The notes beneath the pieces were generated by a model that had not been told where the DNA came from, made no database searches, and saw only the letters and a list, made by a program, of their open reading frames with translations. Made by a program: the position numbers and the translations under genes. This document shows positions 23,366 through 31,611 of a stretch of 37,059 nt of DNA, piece after piece (the stretch's first letter is position 1; each line of letters opens with the position of its first letter). This DNA comes from Desulfotignum sp. Its GTDB lineage: Bacteria; Desulfobacterota; Desulfobacteria; Desulfobacterales; Desulfobacteraceae. Location of the stretch: positions 148,052 to 185,110 of the forward strand of contig JAABSO010000005.1 in assembly GCA_011390335.1 (NCBI GenBank), written 5' to 3'.

Positions 23366-25225
23366 CTAATCCGTGAAGCTGAGTTTGAGATGGTACATCC
23401 CGCCGCCCAGGCTGGCTTCCAGAGGAAGGCCTGCTTTTTCAAACACCTTGATCATGGGCTGGTTATCCGCCAGCACTTCGGCGGTCAGCCCCTTGAGGCC
23501 CTGTTCCCTGGCCTGTTCAACAAGGCGGGACAGAAGATAGGTCCCGATACCGATACCCTGAAACCGTTCATCAATGAGAAAGGCCACCTCAGCGAAGGCG
23601 GTCCGCTCATCCTTGACCATCCTTGCCTCGGCAATGATTTTCTGGTTTCCCTCTTCCACCACCAGCCCCACAATGGAAAACTCCCTGTGGTAATCCACGT
23701 TCACATAGGTCTGCATTTTGTCGTGGTCCATGGTTTTAATGGAATAAAAAAACCGGTAAAAAATCATCTCATTTGAACACCGGTAAAAAAACCGGCGCAT
23801 CCCTTCTTCATCCGAGGGTTTCATGGCCCTGAACCGGATCTCAGCACCGCCTTTGAAGGTCTTTGTCTCCTCAATATGGGCAGGGTACAGATGGGCGGAC
23901 TCAGAAAGAAAAATCTGGTTGGGATATATGATTTTGCGCTCCCTGGCCTGGGTGATCAGAAACTGGCGGTCATCCGGATGGGCGATGTCTATAAGTGCCT
24001 GGGCCCGCTCCCGCAGGGTACGCCATTTCAGGTTGGCCACCCCGTATTCTGTGGCAATCATATGCACTGATTCTCTCAACCGGAGCTGATTGGCATAATT
24101 CTGGAGGCTGAGCAGGATATTGGGCTTGCCGTTTTCATCCCTGCTGGGCAGTCCGATAATGGTGGCACCGTCAGCAGAGGCTTCAGCCCCTTTGAAAAAA
24201 TCAATGACCTCCCCCGGTCCGGTGATCACCGCTCCTTTAAGGGGAAAGGCCACACTGCCTAAAATATCCACTTTCCGTGCCTCATACAGGGCCACAAACT
24301 GGGGATTGTTAGCAATAAACCGGGAATTGCACACCCAGTCAATGCCCTGAAATTCCACCAAAGGATTTCTGTCAAGCCAGCACAACAGTTCTTTGGTCCC
24401 TAAGGCATAGGAAACAAGGGATTTGCCCCGGAAAGGCGATTTGCGCGAATTGGTCACAGCACCTGAATTCACCAGCTCAGCCAACGCATCAGTAAAGTAA
24501 AGCGAGTGCACACCCAGATTCTTTTTGACCGACAGATGGGGAACCAGTGCCTCAAACAAAGGCCCGAAAGAAAAACTCAAACAGTCTCCGTCCTTGATCA
24601 CCGATGCAACATTGGCCGCCACCTGCCGCATCTGATCCGTCACCGGCGGCGGGGCATACAGCACCGGATCACGGTCGGATCTGACCACCAGGTCAAAATC
24701 ATCAATGGAGACAAAGGTGTCGCCATAGGTAAAAGGCATTTTTGTATTAATCTCCCCCACCACAAGGGAAGCATGGTCCATGGCTTCTTTGGCCACATCC
24801 ACTGCCACGCCCAGGCTGCAGTAACCGGAATCATCCGGCGGGGTGATCTGGACAAGGGCCACATCGATATCCAGTTTCCCGGATTTGATAATCTGGGGAA
24901 TTTCCGAATAATAGGCCGGGATCAAATCCACCTGCCCGGAAGAGATGGTGTCCCAGGCAATATACCCGGAAAAAAAGGTTTTCAGCCGGTGGTTCGGGGC
25001 ATTGAGCTTATCCACGGACAGGGTGGTATCCCCTAAGACCGCCAGCTGCACCAGTTCAAGATCCCGGATATTGCGGGTATCCACATTCAGCAGGGTCTTT
25101 ATCAGGGTTCTGGGAGCGGCCGGTCCGGTGCCGATGAAAATCGTCATGCCGGGCTTTATGTGGTTCAATACTTTTTCAGGAGAGATCAGCCGATCCTCCC
25201 AGTTTAAGGGAATTGTATCTGCCAT
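23366..25225 (-). CDS. Acetyl-CoA hydrolase/CoA-transferase fused to a GNAT domain
   Basis: A 619-residue two-domain protein. Residues about 1-430 are of the acetyl-CoA hydrolase/4-hydroxybutyrate CoA-transferase family (IFIGTGPAAPRTLIKTLL, VDLIPAYYSEIP, DVALVQITPPDDSGYCSLGV, EFQGIDWVCNSRF, TATEYGVANLKWRTLRERA-like end). Residues about 460-619 are a GNAT acyltransferase with acyl-CoA motif RFQGIGIGTYLL. The fusion exists in other bacteria; it may join CoA transfer or hydrolysis with acylation of proteins or small molecules. The start at 25225 follows AGGAG; in-frame DNA up to 25381 overlaps the upstream gene and has no ribosome site. It begins 13 bases after the ADP-forming synthetase, so the two are one operon acting on the same acyl-CoA pool. 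Confidence 0.9.
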   Translation of the reverse strand: MADTIPLNWEDRLISPEKVLNHIKPGMTIFIGTGPAAPRTLIKTLLNVDTRNIRDLELVQLAVLGDTTLSVDKLNAPNHRLKTFFSGYIAWDTISSGQVDLIPAYYSEIPQIIKSGKLDIDVALVQITPPDDSGYCSLGVAVDVAKEAMDHASLVVGEINTKMPFTYGDTFVSIDDFDLVVRSDRDPVLYAPPPVTDQMRQVAANVASVIKDGDCLSFSFGPLFEALVPHLSVKKNLGVHSLYFTDALAELVNSGAVTNSRKSPFRGKSLVSYALGTKELLCWLDRNPLVEFQGIDWVCNSRFIANNPQFVALYEARKVDILGSVAFPLKGAVITGPGEVIDFFKGAEASADGATIIGLPSRDENGKPNILLSLQNYANQLRLRESVHMIATEYGVANLKWRTLRERAQALIDIAHPDDRQFLITQARERKIIYPNQIFLSESAHLYPAHIEETKTFKGGAEIRFRAMKPSDEEGMRRFFYRCSNEMIFYRFFYSIKTMDHDKMQTYVNVDYHREFSIVGLVVEEGNQKIIAEARMVKDERTAFAEVAFLIDERFQGIGIGTYLLSRLVEQAREQGLKGLTAEVLADNQPMIKVFEKAGLPLEASLGGGMYHLKLSFTD

Positions 25226-25238
25226 ATGTGCTCCTGTT

Positions 25239-27650
25239 TCAGGTGATAAGTCCGGCGCTTGACCGGATGGCATCTGCCCGCAGCCGCCCCTGAATATACA
25301 GGGCCAGGGCCGCAACCGCCTGGTCGCATACCTGGAATACCGGCACGCCGGCTGCCATAAGGGCATCCCGCAGCGGGTCATAGAGCCTTCCCCCGTCCAC
25401 CACTGTCACAATGGGGGTATCGGTTTTTTGCACCAGGTCTGACATCAGCTGCCGGATACTGTCTTTTTGGTGCATATCAAAGGCTGTAACCTCTGTTCTG
25501 TCCAGCGTTTTCATGGCAGGAGACAAGGGGTCCAGGCTCAGGATAACGGCATCCACATGGGGGTCTTTGGCCAGGATCTCACAGATCAGGGCATGGGCTT
25601 CATCATCTGCCGCAGGATTGATGTCCAGGGGATTTGCCAGGGTCACAAGAGAAGACAGGCCCTTGTTTTTCAACACCTGTGCCACCTGCTGCCAGGTGGT
25701 GTCTTCACACCGGGAAAGTGCTAAGGAAAAATCATCAGACTGGATGGAATCAGCCATGCCCACCGCCTCAAACCCGGCCCCGCTGACAGCTGCCAGGCGG
25801 TTTCCCTGGATGGTTTTTCGGCTCAACGTTTCCGCCAGCAGCATCAGGTCCTGGAACTCGGTAAAACTGCGGGCAACAATGGCCCCGGCCTGGGAGACAC
25901 TGCTTTCACACACCATGTAATCCCCGGCCAGAGAAGCGGTGTGGCTGCCGGTGGCAGCCTTTCCTTCCGGGGTTCTCCCGGCCTTGTAAAACACCACCTC
26001 TTTGCCTGCCAGCACAGCCCCCTGCACCGCCCTGCAGAATGCCAGGCCGTCCAGGTCGGTAAACCCTTCCGCATACACGGCAATGACATCCACCTGGCTG
26101 CTGTCTTGAAAATACTGAACCATATCTCCCAAGGTGAGATCTGTCTGGTTGCCCATGGAAATCATATAGGCAGGTGACAAAAACGGGCTCTGGTGGGTCC
26201 GGTGGAGCATGAATGCCCCGCTCTGGCTGATCAGGGCCGACCGGTGATACCCTTTTTTGCGCACCTTGGGCAGTTTTTCATCCGGAATAAACCAGGTATC
26301 ATACTGCCCGGGCCGGGAAATCACCCCCATGCAGTTGGCGCCCAGGAACACCGGTCCGCCGCCCTCCAGGGCGTGGGCTGCATGGATCTGCTCCACCACC
26401 TGCCGGGCCCGGTCCTGGCTGTCTTTTGTCTCCCCCATGCCCCCGGGAATCAGCATGACAGACCTTGCCGCATCCCTGCGGATAATTTCTTCCACCAGGT
26501 CCGGCACCTGAGATGCCCCCACCGCCACAATAAACAGATCCAGTTTTTGTATCCTGTCTTTTTTTAGACTGGAAAGGCCGTCAAGGCAGCGCACCCCGTC
26601 TATGTAATCTTTGTCTTTTTTAAACACCACCACCTGGTCTTTATCAAACCCCTCTGCCAGGATATTGTCTAAAATGGTACGCCCGAAATTTTTTCTTGTA
26701 GCAGACACCCCGATGATACCGATACTCTCAGGATGCAGCAGAGGATCTATTTTTGCCACCGGCCGCTGTCCCGGTTGTTTTTGAGAAAGAGAAAACCGGC
26801 ACAGACCGTCCAAAGGCACCATGAGGTAATCTGTAAAGGCAAAGGGATTGATCTCCAGTTCCTCAATGATAAAGGGGGCCTCGGGGTTGGTCCGGGAATA
26901 GAAATTGCCGATGCGCACAAAGGACTCAAAACACTCCATGATCTGCTCATCTGTGACGATCCGCCGCTGTCCCCTGGTCAGGCCGGCAAGTTTTTGATAG
27001 GAGATGGTGTGGCGGAAAAGCTGAAAAAACCCGGGGCCGTCTTCCATGGCTGTGGAGGCCGCCACAATGGCCTGGCCTTTCCTGAACCGTCTGGCATACA
27101 GTTCCGTATCCGTTCCCCCCAGCCCTGCACTGAGGATGGTGCCGAACTCCCTGGTATGGCGCAGCCCCACAATGAGTTCATTGCCGAATGCCTGGGAATC
27201 AGGCGGCATGTACTGGACCTGGAGCACCCCTTTGATATCTTTGGCAACTGCCGTGACCAGGGCTTTTCCGGCAAGTCCCCGGTAGGGACCGGCAAGGTCC
27301 TTGTCACGGACCCAGGCGGCATAATCTTCCGGCACCTCATAAAACATGCGCCGCACCGTTGACCGTATTTTGTTGGCATCTTTTTCTACAATCCGGACAC
27401 CGCCCACTTCTGTTTTGTGGATGATGGCGGGGGATACGATTTTCAATACGGACCGGTCACCGGGCAATGCCATCAGCTCTTCATCGGAAAACCGCTCTCC
27501 CCTGGTCAGCAGATGGTTTTTCGGCGGGGTTTCCGCACCGGAGCAGGCCAGCAGCTGGTACACCTCATATTCATAAAGAAAATACCTGCCCTCGTTTCGG
27601 GCGGTCTCAAACAACCGGGTGATCCGGTCAAAATCAATGGGGATGTCCAT
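25239..27650 (-). CDS. ADP-forming acyl-CoA synthetase-like protein, ATP-grasp domain first
   Basis: An 803-residue protein of the NDP-forming acyl-CoA synthetase superfamily, which interconverts acyl-CoA, ADP and phosphate with acid, CoA and ATP. Residues about 1-290 are an ATP-grasp domain (VLKIVSPAIIHKTEVGGV, ELIVGLRHTREFG, IIEELEINPFAF). Residues about 305-430 are a CoA-binding Rossmann domain (SIGIIGVSATRKNFG). The following succinyl-CoA-ligase-like domains carry the phospho-His candidate His570 in TGSHTASLAG. The usual single-chain order starts with the CoA-binding domain; here ATP-grasp is first. The ribosome site is weak (AGGA at -11). Predicted role: conserve energy from acyl-CoA, or activate organic acids for the pathways nearby. 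Confidence 0.88.
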   Translation of the reverse strand: MDIPIDFDRITRLFETARNEGRYFLYEYEVYQLLACSGAETPPKNHLLTRGERFSDEELMALPGDRSVLKIVSPAIIHKTEVGGVRIVEKDANKIRSTVRRMFYEVPEDYAAWVRDKDLAGPYRGLAGKALVTAVAKDIKGVLQVQYMPPDSQAFGNELIVGLRHTREFGTILSAGLGGTDTELYARRFRKGQAIVAASTAMEDGPGFFQLFRHTISYQKLAGLTRGQRRIVTDEQIMECFESFVRIGNFYSRTNPEAPFIIEELEINPFAFTDYLMVPLDGLCRFSLSQKQPGQRPVAKIDPLLHPESIGIIGVSATRKNFGRTILDNILAEGFDKDQVVVFKKDKDYIDGVRCLDGLSSLKKDRIQKLDLFIVAVGASQVPDLVEEIIRRDAARSVMLIPGGMGETKDSQDRARQVVEQIHAAHALEGGGPVFLGANCMGVISRPGQYDTWFIPDEKLPKVRKKGYHRSALISQSGAFMLHRTHQSPFLSPAYMISMGNQTDLTLGDMVQYFQDSSQVDVIAVYAEGFTDLDGLAFCRAVQGAVLAGKEVVFYKAGRTPEGKAATGSHTASLAGDYMVCESSVSQAGAIVARSFTEFQDLMLLAETLSRKTIQGNRLAAVSGAGFEAVGMADSIQSDDFSLALSRCEDTTWQQVAQVLKNKGLSSLVTLANPLDINPAADDEAHALICEILAKDPHVDAVILSLDPLSPAMKTLDRTEVTAFDMHQKDSIRQLMSDLVQKTDTPIVTVVDGGRLYDPLRDALMAAGVPVFQVCDQAVAALALYIQGRLRADAIRSSAGLIT

Positions 27651-27772
27651 GATATATTATCCTGTCGGCAGGGCATTCACAGTTTCTGCCTTTCATATCA
27701 CCGAAGACCGCATTGTGTCAATGCGCAACTCCTTGTCATTCAGGGGCCGCCGCCCTGTTCGGCTGAATTTGC

Positions 27773-29119
27773 CTAGTGCCGTTCCGACCATTTGAAAAAG
27801 AGGGCACACACTGCGCCAAGTACCAGAAAACCGGCAGTGAAAAACAAAGGAAACCAGAAAAAGGTCTCCACAAACACCAGGTTTTCCATTGTTTCTGAAG
27901 ACAGGTCCGCCCCAGGGTCCAGACCGGCTTTCGCCAGCTTCAATACCAGGGCGTAGGCCACCCCCAGAAGTCCGTAGGAAATATTGTAAGACAAGCCCTT
28001 GAAACTCAATACCGTGGCACGCTGTCTGGAATCGGTTTCCCGGTTGACATAGAAGCTGACAAAAAACCCGGTAAAATACATGGCGGAAAAGGTGACAAGG
28101 GCCGGCAACAGACCCACCTTGGGCCAGAACCCGTTCATGGCGGCAAGCCCTGTGACAGCCAGGCCCGCCGTGACAAACAGGGCAACCTTTGGAGACCGGT
28201 TTTCAGCGATCTGCCGGGCAATTTTGGGCACCACCAGACCCAGCAGGGCCACCACCGATCCCATGAGCCCGAAAACCGATTCCGGAATATCTATCATCCG
28301 GTAATACTGGCTGGACAGGGTGATGACCATGCGGATGGTGCCGTCCAAAAGCATGCCGAACAGCATCACCCACAGGACAAACGGGGTTTTCACAATCCAC
28401 ATTCCCGCCTTCAGGGTCACAGCCAGGGTGTGTTTTACAGATCTGTCCTTTTCCGTGTGTGCCGAATCCTCCAGCTCCCTCATTTTCAGGGTGCTTGCAA
28501 AGGCCAGCAGGGCCAGCACAAAGGTCAGGTACAAGGGAAACCGCATGGTCATATCCGGGGTCAGTACAATATTCAGCCCCAGCAGTTCCGCAACCCGGCC
28601 CATGAAATTCGGGTCATATACGGCAGCCCCGGTGGTCATGGCCACCACGAAACCGATTGCCTGGTACCGCATGAGCAGCTCCAGGACCCGGCCCCACTGG
28701 TCTTCCATGCCCGCCTGTTTCAGGCTGTCATAGGCCAGGGCCTCATCCGCACCGCTGGCGGCTGCCTCAGCCAGGCCGCTGAGCACCCGATTCACCAGGA
28801 ACACCGTAAAGATCACCACAGGATCGATACGGGGCATGAAGCTGATGATGCCGACTTCAATAATCATCACCCCGGCGGCAAAATTGAGCAGCCGTTTTCT
28901 GCCGATGATATCGGCAACCGCACCGGACGGCACTTCCGCCAAAACTATGGTGGCAGCCCATACAGCGTTGAGAACGGAAAACTGGGCAACGGTCAGGCCG
29001 AAATCCAAAAACAGAATGGTGAACACCGGATAGTAAAACCGGGAGTTGAAAAACACCCGGAAAGCGATGAACCAGCGGATATTGGGGATGTCAAAGGGAC
29101 TTGCGCCAGCGGTTGTCAT
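27773..29119 (-). CDS. MFS transporter
   Basis: Inner-membrane transporter of 448 residues with multiple hydrophobic helices spread over the whole length. The cytoplasmic loop between helices 2 and 3 has the family signature GAVADIIGRKRLLN. The substrate is not readable; the sequence looks like the generic drug/metabolite group of MFS. The start at 29119 is chosen for AAGGAAAAG upstream and the usual short cytoplasmic N-terminus; the longer frame to 29353 is repeat R1 DNA read as codons. It is transcribed away from apbE, with the R1 copy in the shared 218-base upstream region. Confidence 0.88.
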   Translation of the reverse strand: MTTAGASPFDIPNIRWFIAFRVFFNSRFYYPVFTILFLDFGLTVAQFSVLNAVWAATIVLAEVPSGAVADIIGRKRLLNFAAGVMIIEVGIISFMPRIDPVVIFTVFLVNRVLSGLAEAAASGADEALAYDSLKQAGMEDQWGRVLELLMRYQAIGFVVAMTTGAAVYDPNFMGRVAELLGLNIVLTPDMTMRFPLYLTFVLALLAFASTLKMRELEDSAHTEKDRSVKHTLAVTLKAGMWIVKTPFVLWVMLFGMLLDGTIRMVITLSSQYYRMIDIPESVFGLMGSVVALLGLVVPKIARQIAENRSPKVALFVTAGLAVTGLAAMNGFWPKVGLLPALVTFSAMYFTGFFVSFYVNRETDSRQRATVLSFKGLSYNISYGLLGVAYALVLKLAKAGLDPGADLSSETMENLVFVETFFWFPLFFTAGFLVLGAVCALFFKWSERH

Positions 29120-29153
29120 ATCTTTTCCTTTTGGTTCATCTGGTTGAAAACTA

Positions 29154-29257
29154 TCCCGGCATATTTTACCAGGCCCCCTTAAGGATCTGACGGTCCTGTC
29201 ACAGGACACCACCAGGGGCTCCCCATAGAAGCGCACGCTACTATAGCAAATATTCAG
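29154..29257 (+). repeat. R1 repeat, full-length copy
   Basis: This 104-base sequence matches 31457-31558 at roughly nine of ten positions, with two small indels. The shared landmarks are TTTTACCAGGCCCC, CTGACGGTCC, CACAGGACACC, CCAGGGGCTCCCCATAG and GCACGCTACTATAGCAAATAT. It fills half of the gap between the divergent MFS and apbE genes. Confidence 0.9.
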
Positions 29258-29337
29258 AGACACATTCAAGGCTTGAGCAAACTTGGGAGCTGGGGTATTA
29301 TGACCGGCATGACCCATAAAAACAAGAATCAAACCGT

Positions 29338-30363
29338 ATGAAAACTGCCGCAAGGGGGCTGGTCCTCTGCCTGGCCTGTATCATATCTTTGTGCTTCACC
29401 GGCACTGCTCCGGCCCGGGAATACACGGTGCAGGGCCGCACCATGGGCACGTTTTACAAGGTCAAGCTGATCTCTTCTAAAAAACAGTCCATTGACCTGT
29501 GGCAGAAAAAAATCGATACCCGGCTGGTAAAGATCAATGCCGGGTTGTCCATGTATGATCCGGAAAGTGACCTTTCCCGGTTCAACCGGACCGGTGCGGG
29601 CACCCCTTTCCGGCTGTCCCATGATTTTGCCCGGGTCATGGAAACGGCCTTAACGGTTTTCACCCTCACCAACGGGGCCTGGGACGGCACGGTCAAGCCC
29701 CTGGTGGACCTGTGGGGATTCGGCACCCGGCATCCTGCCGACACCCTGCCGGATTCTGCCGCTATCACCGAGGCCCTTTCTGTGACGGGATTTCAACACC
29801 TGGTGCAGGAAAACACCCATCTTACAAAAACAAAACCAGGCATCACCCTGGATCTGGGGTCCATTGCCAAGGGATACGGGGTGGATGCCATCGCCCGGGT
29901 TCTTACCCAGTCCGGTATGGACAACTTTCTGGTGGAGGTCGGGGGAGAGCTTTACGGGTCAGGCGTCAACCGCCATAAAAAACCCTGGTCCGTTGGCATC
30001 ACCAATCCGTTAGAAACCGGGTCGGATGCCGGCTTTTTCAAGGTGGTCTCCCTGGAAAACCGGGCCATTGCCACCAGCGGCGACTACCGCAATTTTTTTG
30101 AATTTCAGGGCAGGGTCTATTCCCACATCATTGACCCGAAAACCGGTTTTCCCGTGGACAACCAGGTGGTCAGCACCTCGGTCATCGCCGGCACCTGCAC
30201 CTTTGCCGATGCCCTGGCCACCGCCCTCATGGTGATGGACCCCGCAGACAGCCTGGCCCTGGTAAACCGCCTGGAAGATGTGGAATGCCTGATCATCAAA
30301 AAAACCCCGGCCGGTTTTACGGAATCTGCTTCCCGCAATTTTCACACCTTTGTTCAGCCGTAA
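29338..30363 (+). CDS. apbE: FAD:protein FMN transferase (ApbE family)
   Basis: Attaches FMN to a Ser or Thr of partner redox proteins outside the cytoplasmic membrane. The 341 residues start with a signal peptide (LVLCLACIISLCFTG, cleavage probably after APA). The mature protein has the family signatures GRTMGTFYKVK, the Asn/Tyr/Asp stretch LSMYDPESDLSRFN, DLGSIAKGYGVD, and the metal/FAD-binding HIIDPKTGFPV. Substrates in anaerobes are usually RnfG/RnfD, NqrC or fumarate-reductase-like flavoproteins; none is encoded in the window. No good ribosome site is visible before the ATG, and no other in-frame start fits a signal peptide better. It converges on the radical SAM gene with a 41-base gap. 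Confidence 0.92.
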   Translation: MKTAARGLVLCLACIISLCFTGTAPAREYTVQGRTMGTFYKVKLISSKKQSIDLWQKKIDTRLVKINAGLSMYDPESDLSRFNRTGAGTPFRLSHDFARVMETALTVFTLTNGAWDGTVKPLVDLWGFGTRHPADTLPDSAAITEALSVTGFQHLVQENTHLTKTKPGITLDLGSIAKGYGVDAIARVLTQSGMDNFLVEVGGELYGSGVNRHKKPWSVGITNPLETGSDAGFFKVVSLENRAIATSGDYRNFFEFQGRVYSHIIDPKTGFPVDNQVVSTSVIAGTCTFADALATALMVMDPADSLALVNRLEDVECLIIKKTPAGFTESASRNFHTFVQP

Positions 30364-30404
30364 CCTTTCCCGGCCTGCCTGCTTTTTCAGCTATTATTCC
30401 AATA

Positions 30405-31328
30405 TTATTCCAAAAGATATTTTTTGCCCTGAAAGGAATCCCGCTCTTCCAGGGTCTGCTGAATCAGGTTAAAGGTTTCCCTGTAACGGCCGGCCCAGTC
30501 AGGGGAACGCAGTTCATTGCCGTGGGGGTCCCCTGTGATGCGCTGAATGACGATATCGGCAGGCAGCAATTCAAGAAAATCACATACCGTTTCCACATAC
30601 GCCTCCTGTTCCATGGGCTGGTACCGGCCTGCCAGAAACATGGTGTCCAACGGGGTGCCTTTGATCACATACAGCAGATGAATCTTGATACCGTTGATCC
30701 CGGCCCGGGCCAGATACCGGGCACTTTCCAGCATCATCTCCCGGGTTTCTCCGGGCAGCCCTAAAATGACATGGGCACAGATATGAATCCCTTGTCCCCG
30801 GGTCATGGACACGGCATCCAGAAAATCCTGGAACCTGTGCCCCCGGTTGATCTTGTGCAGGGTGACATCATGCACAGACTGGAGCCCGTACTCCAGCCAG
30901 ACCAGATATTTTTTTGTGTAAGATGCAATCAGATCCAGCTTTTCTTTGTCAATGCAATCCGGCCGGGTGCCGATGGCCATGCCCACCACCCCCTCACAGG
31001 ACAATGCAGCATCAAACATCTGGCGCATATGGTCCACACTGGTATAGGTATTGGAATAGGACTGGAAATAGGCCAGAAATTTTTTTGCCTTGTATTTTTT
31101 CATCATGGGAATTTTGCCGGCTTCGATCTGTTGTCTGATGCCCATTCCCTTTGCAAAGGCCCCTGTACCGGATCCTTTGGCATTGCAGTAGATACAGCCT
31201 TTTTCAGACAGGCTGCCGTCCCGGTTGGGGCAGGTAAGGCCTGCATCCACAGCGATTTTCTGGACCCGTTCTCCGAAAATTTCCCGCAGGTGGCTGTTGT
31301 AATCTGTATACCGTTTCTTTTTTTCCAA
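30405..31328 (-). CDS. Radical SAM protein (TIGR01212/YhcC family)
   Basis: A 307-residue radical SAM protein. The cluster-binding cysteines are Cys33, Cys45 and Cys48 in the family-type motif C-x11-C-x2-C (GLTCPNRDGSL, then GCIYC). Family landmarks follow: LAYFQSYSNTY, VGMAIGTRPDCI, WLEYGLQS, HVILGLPGETREM and IKIHLLYVIKGT. The YhcC group has no settled biochemical function; a tRNA- or sulfur-related role has been suggested for relatives. The start is an apparent TTG at 31328, as no ATG lies in frame at a sensible place; no strong ribosome site is seen. A P1-type repeat arm lies about 20 bases upstream and may have replaced the native leader. Confidence 0.88.
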   Translation of the reverse strand: MEKKKRYTDYNSHLREIFGERVQKIAVDAGLTCPNRDGSLSEKGCIYCNAKGSGTGAFAKGMGIRQQIEAGKIPMMKKYKAKKFLAYFQSYSNTYTSVDHMRQMFDAALSCEGVVGMAIGTRPDCIDKEKLDLIASYTKKYLVWLEYGLQSVHDVTLHKINRGHRFQDFLDAVSMTRGQGIHICAHVILGLPGETREMMLESARYLARAGINGIKIHLLYVIKGTPLDTMFLAGRYQPMEQEAYVETVCDFLELLPADIVIQRITGDPHGNELRSPDWAGRYRETFNLIQQTLEERDSFQGKKYLLE

Positions 31329-31346
31329 TCTGCCTGGTCCATCCGC

Positions 31347-31376
31347 AAAAAAGGTAAAACACGTAACTGCTGACCC
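31347..31376. repeat. Single arm of a P1-type palindrome
   Basis: AAAAAAGGTAAAA, then GTAACTGCTGACCC, aligns with the right arm of P1 (11741-11770) with a few differences. I do not find the opposite arm nearby, so this is probably a decayed remnant. Confidence 0.5.
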
Positions 31377-31436
31377 TATATATATGGCAACCCATGGAAA
31401 AAATCAAACCATAGACAGTACCCTGTAAGCCTGTGA

Positions 31437-31558
31437 CTGGATATTTGCTGTAAGCATCCCGGCAAATTTTACCAGGCCCCTTCCGGCTCTGACGGTCCGT
31501 TCACAGGACACCGCCAGGGGCTCCCCATAGCGTGCACGCTACTATAGCAAATATCCAG
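31437..31558 (+). repeat. R1 repeat, copy with 13-bp terminal inverted repeats
   Basis: The second full R1 copy (31457-31558) lies in a 122-base unit bounded by a perfect 13-bp inverted repeat: CTGGATATTTGCT at 31437-31449 and AGCAAATATCCAG at 31546-31558. Inside are a perfect palindrome TAGCGTGCACGCTA (31528-31541) and a weaker stem around CTGACGGTCC/GGACACCGCCAG. It has the form of a miniature inverted-repeat element and occupies the 283-base gap before mnmG. Confidence 0.85.
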
Positions 31559-31611
31559 ACCTGTGAAATACTTATTGATTTAATACCATATCATTCATAT
31601 TATAACAGGTT

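Noticed and set aside
29120..29353. N-terminal extension of the MFS transporter to 29353
   Set aside because: The extra 78 codons are the R1 repeat read as protein; a ribosome site and normal N-terminus are at 29119.
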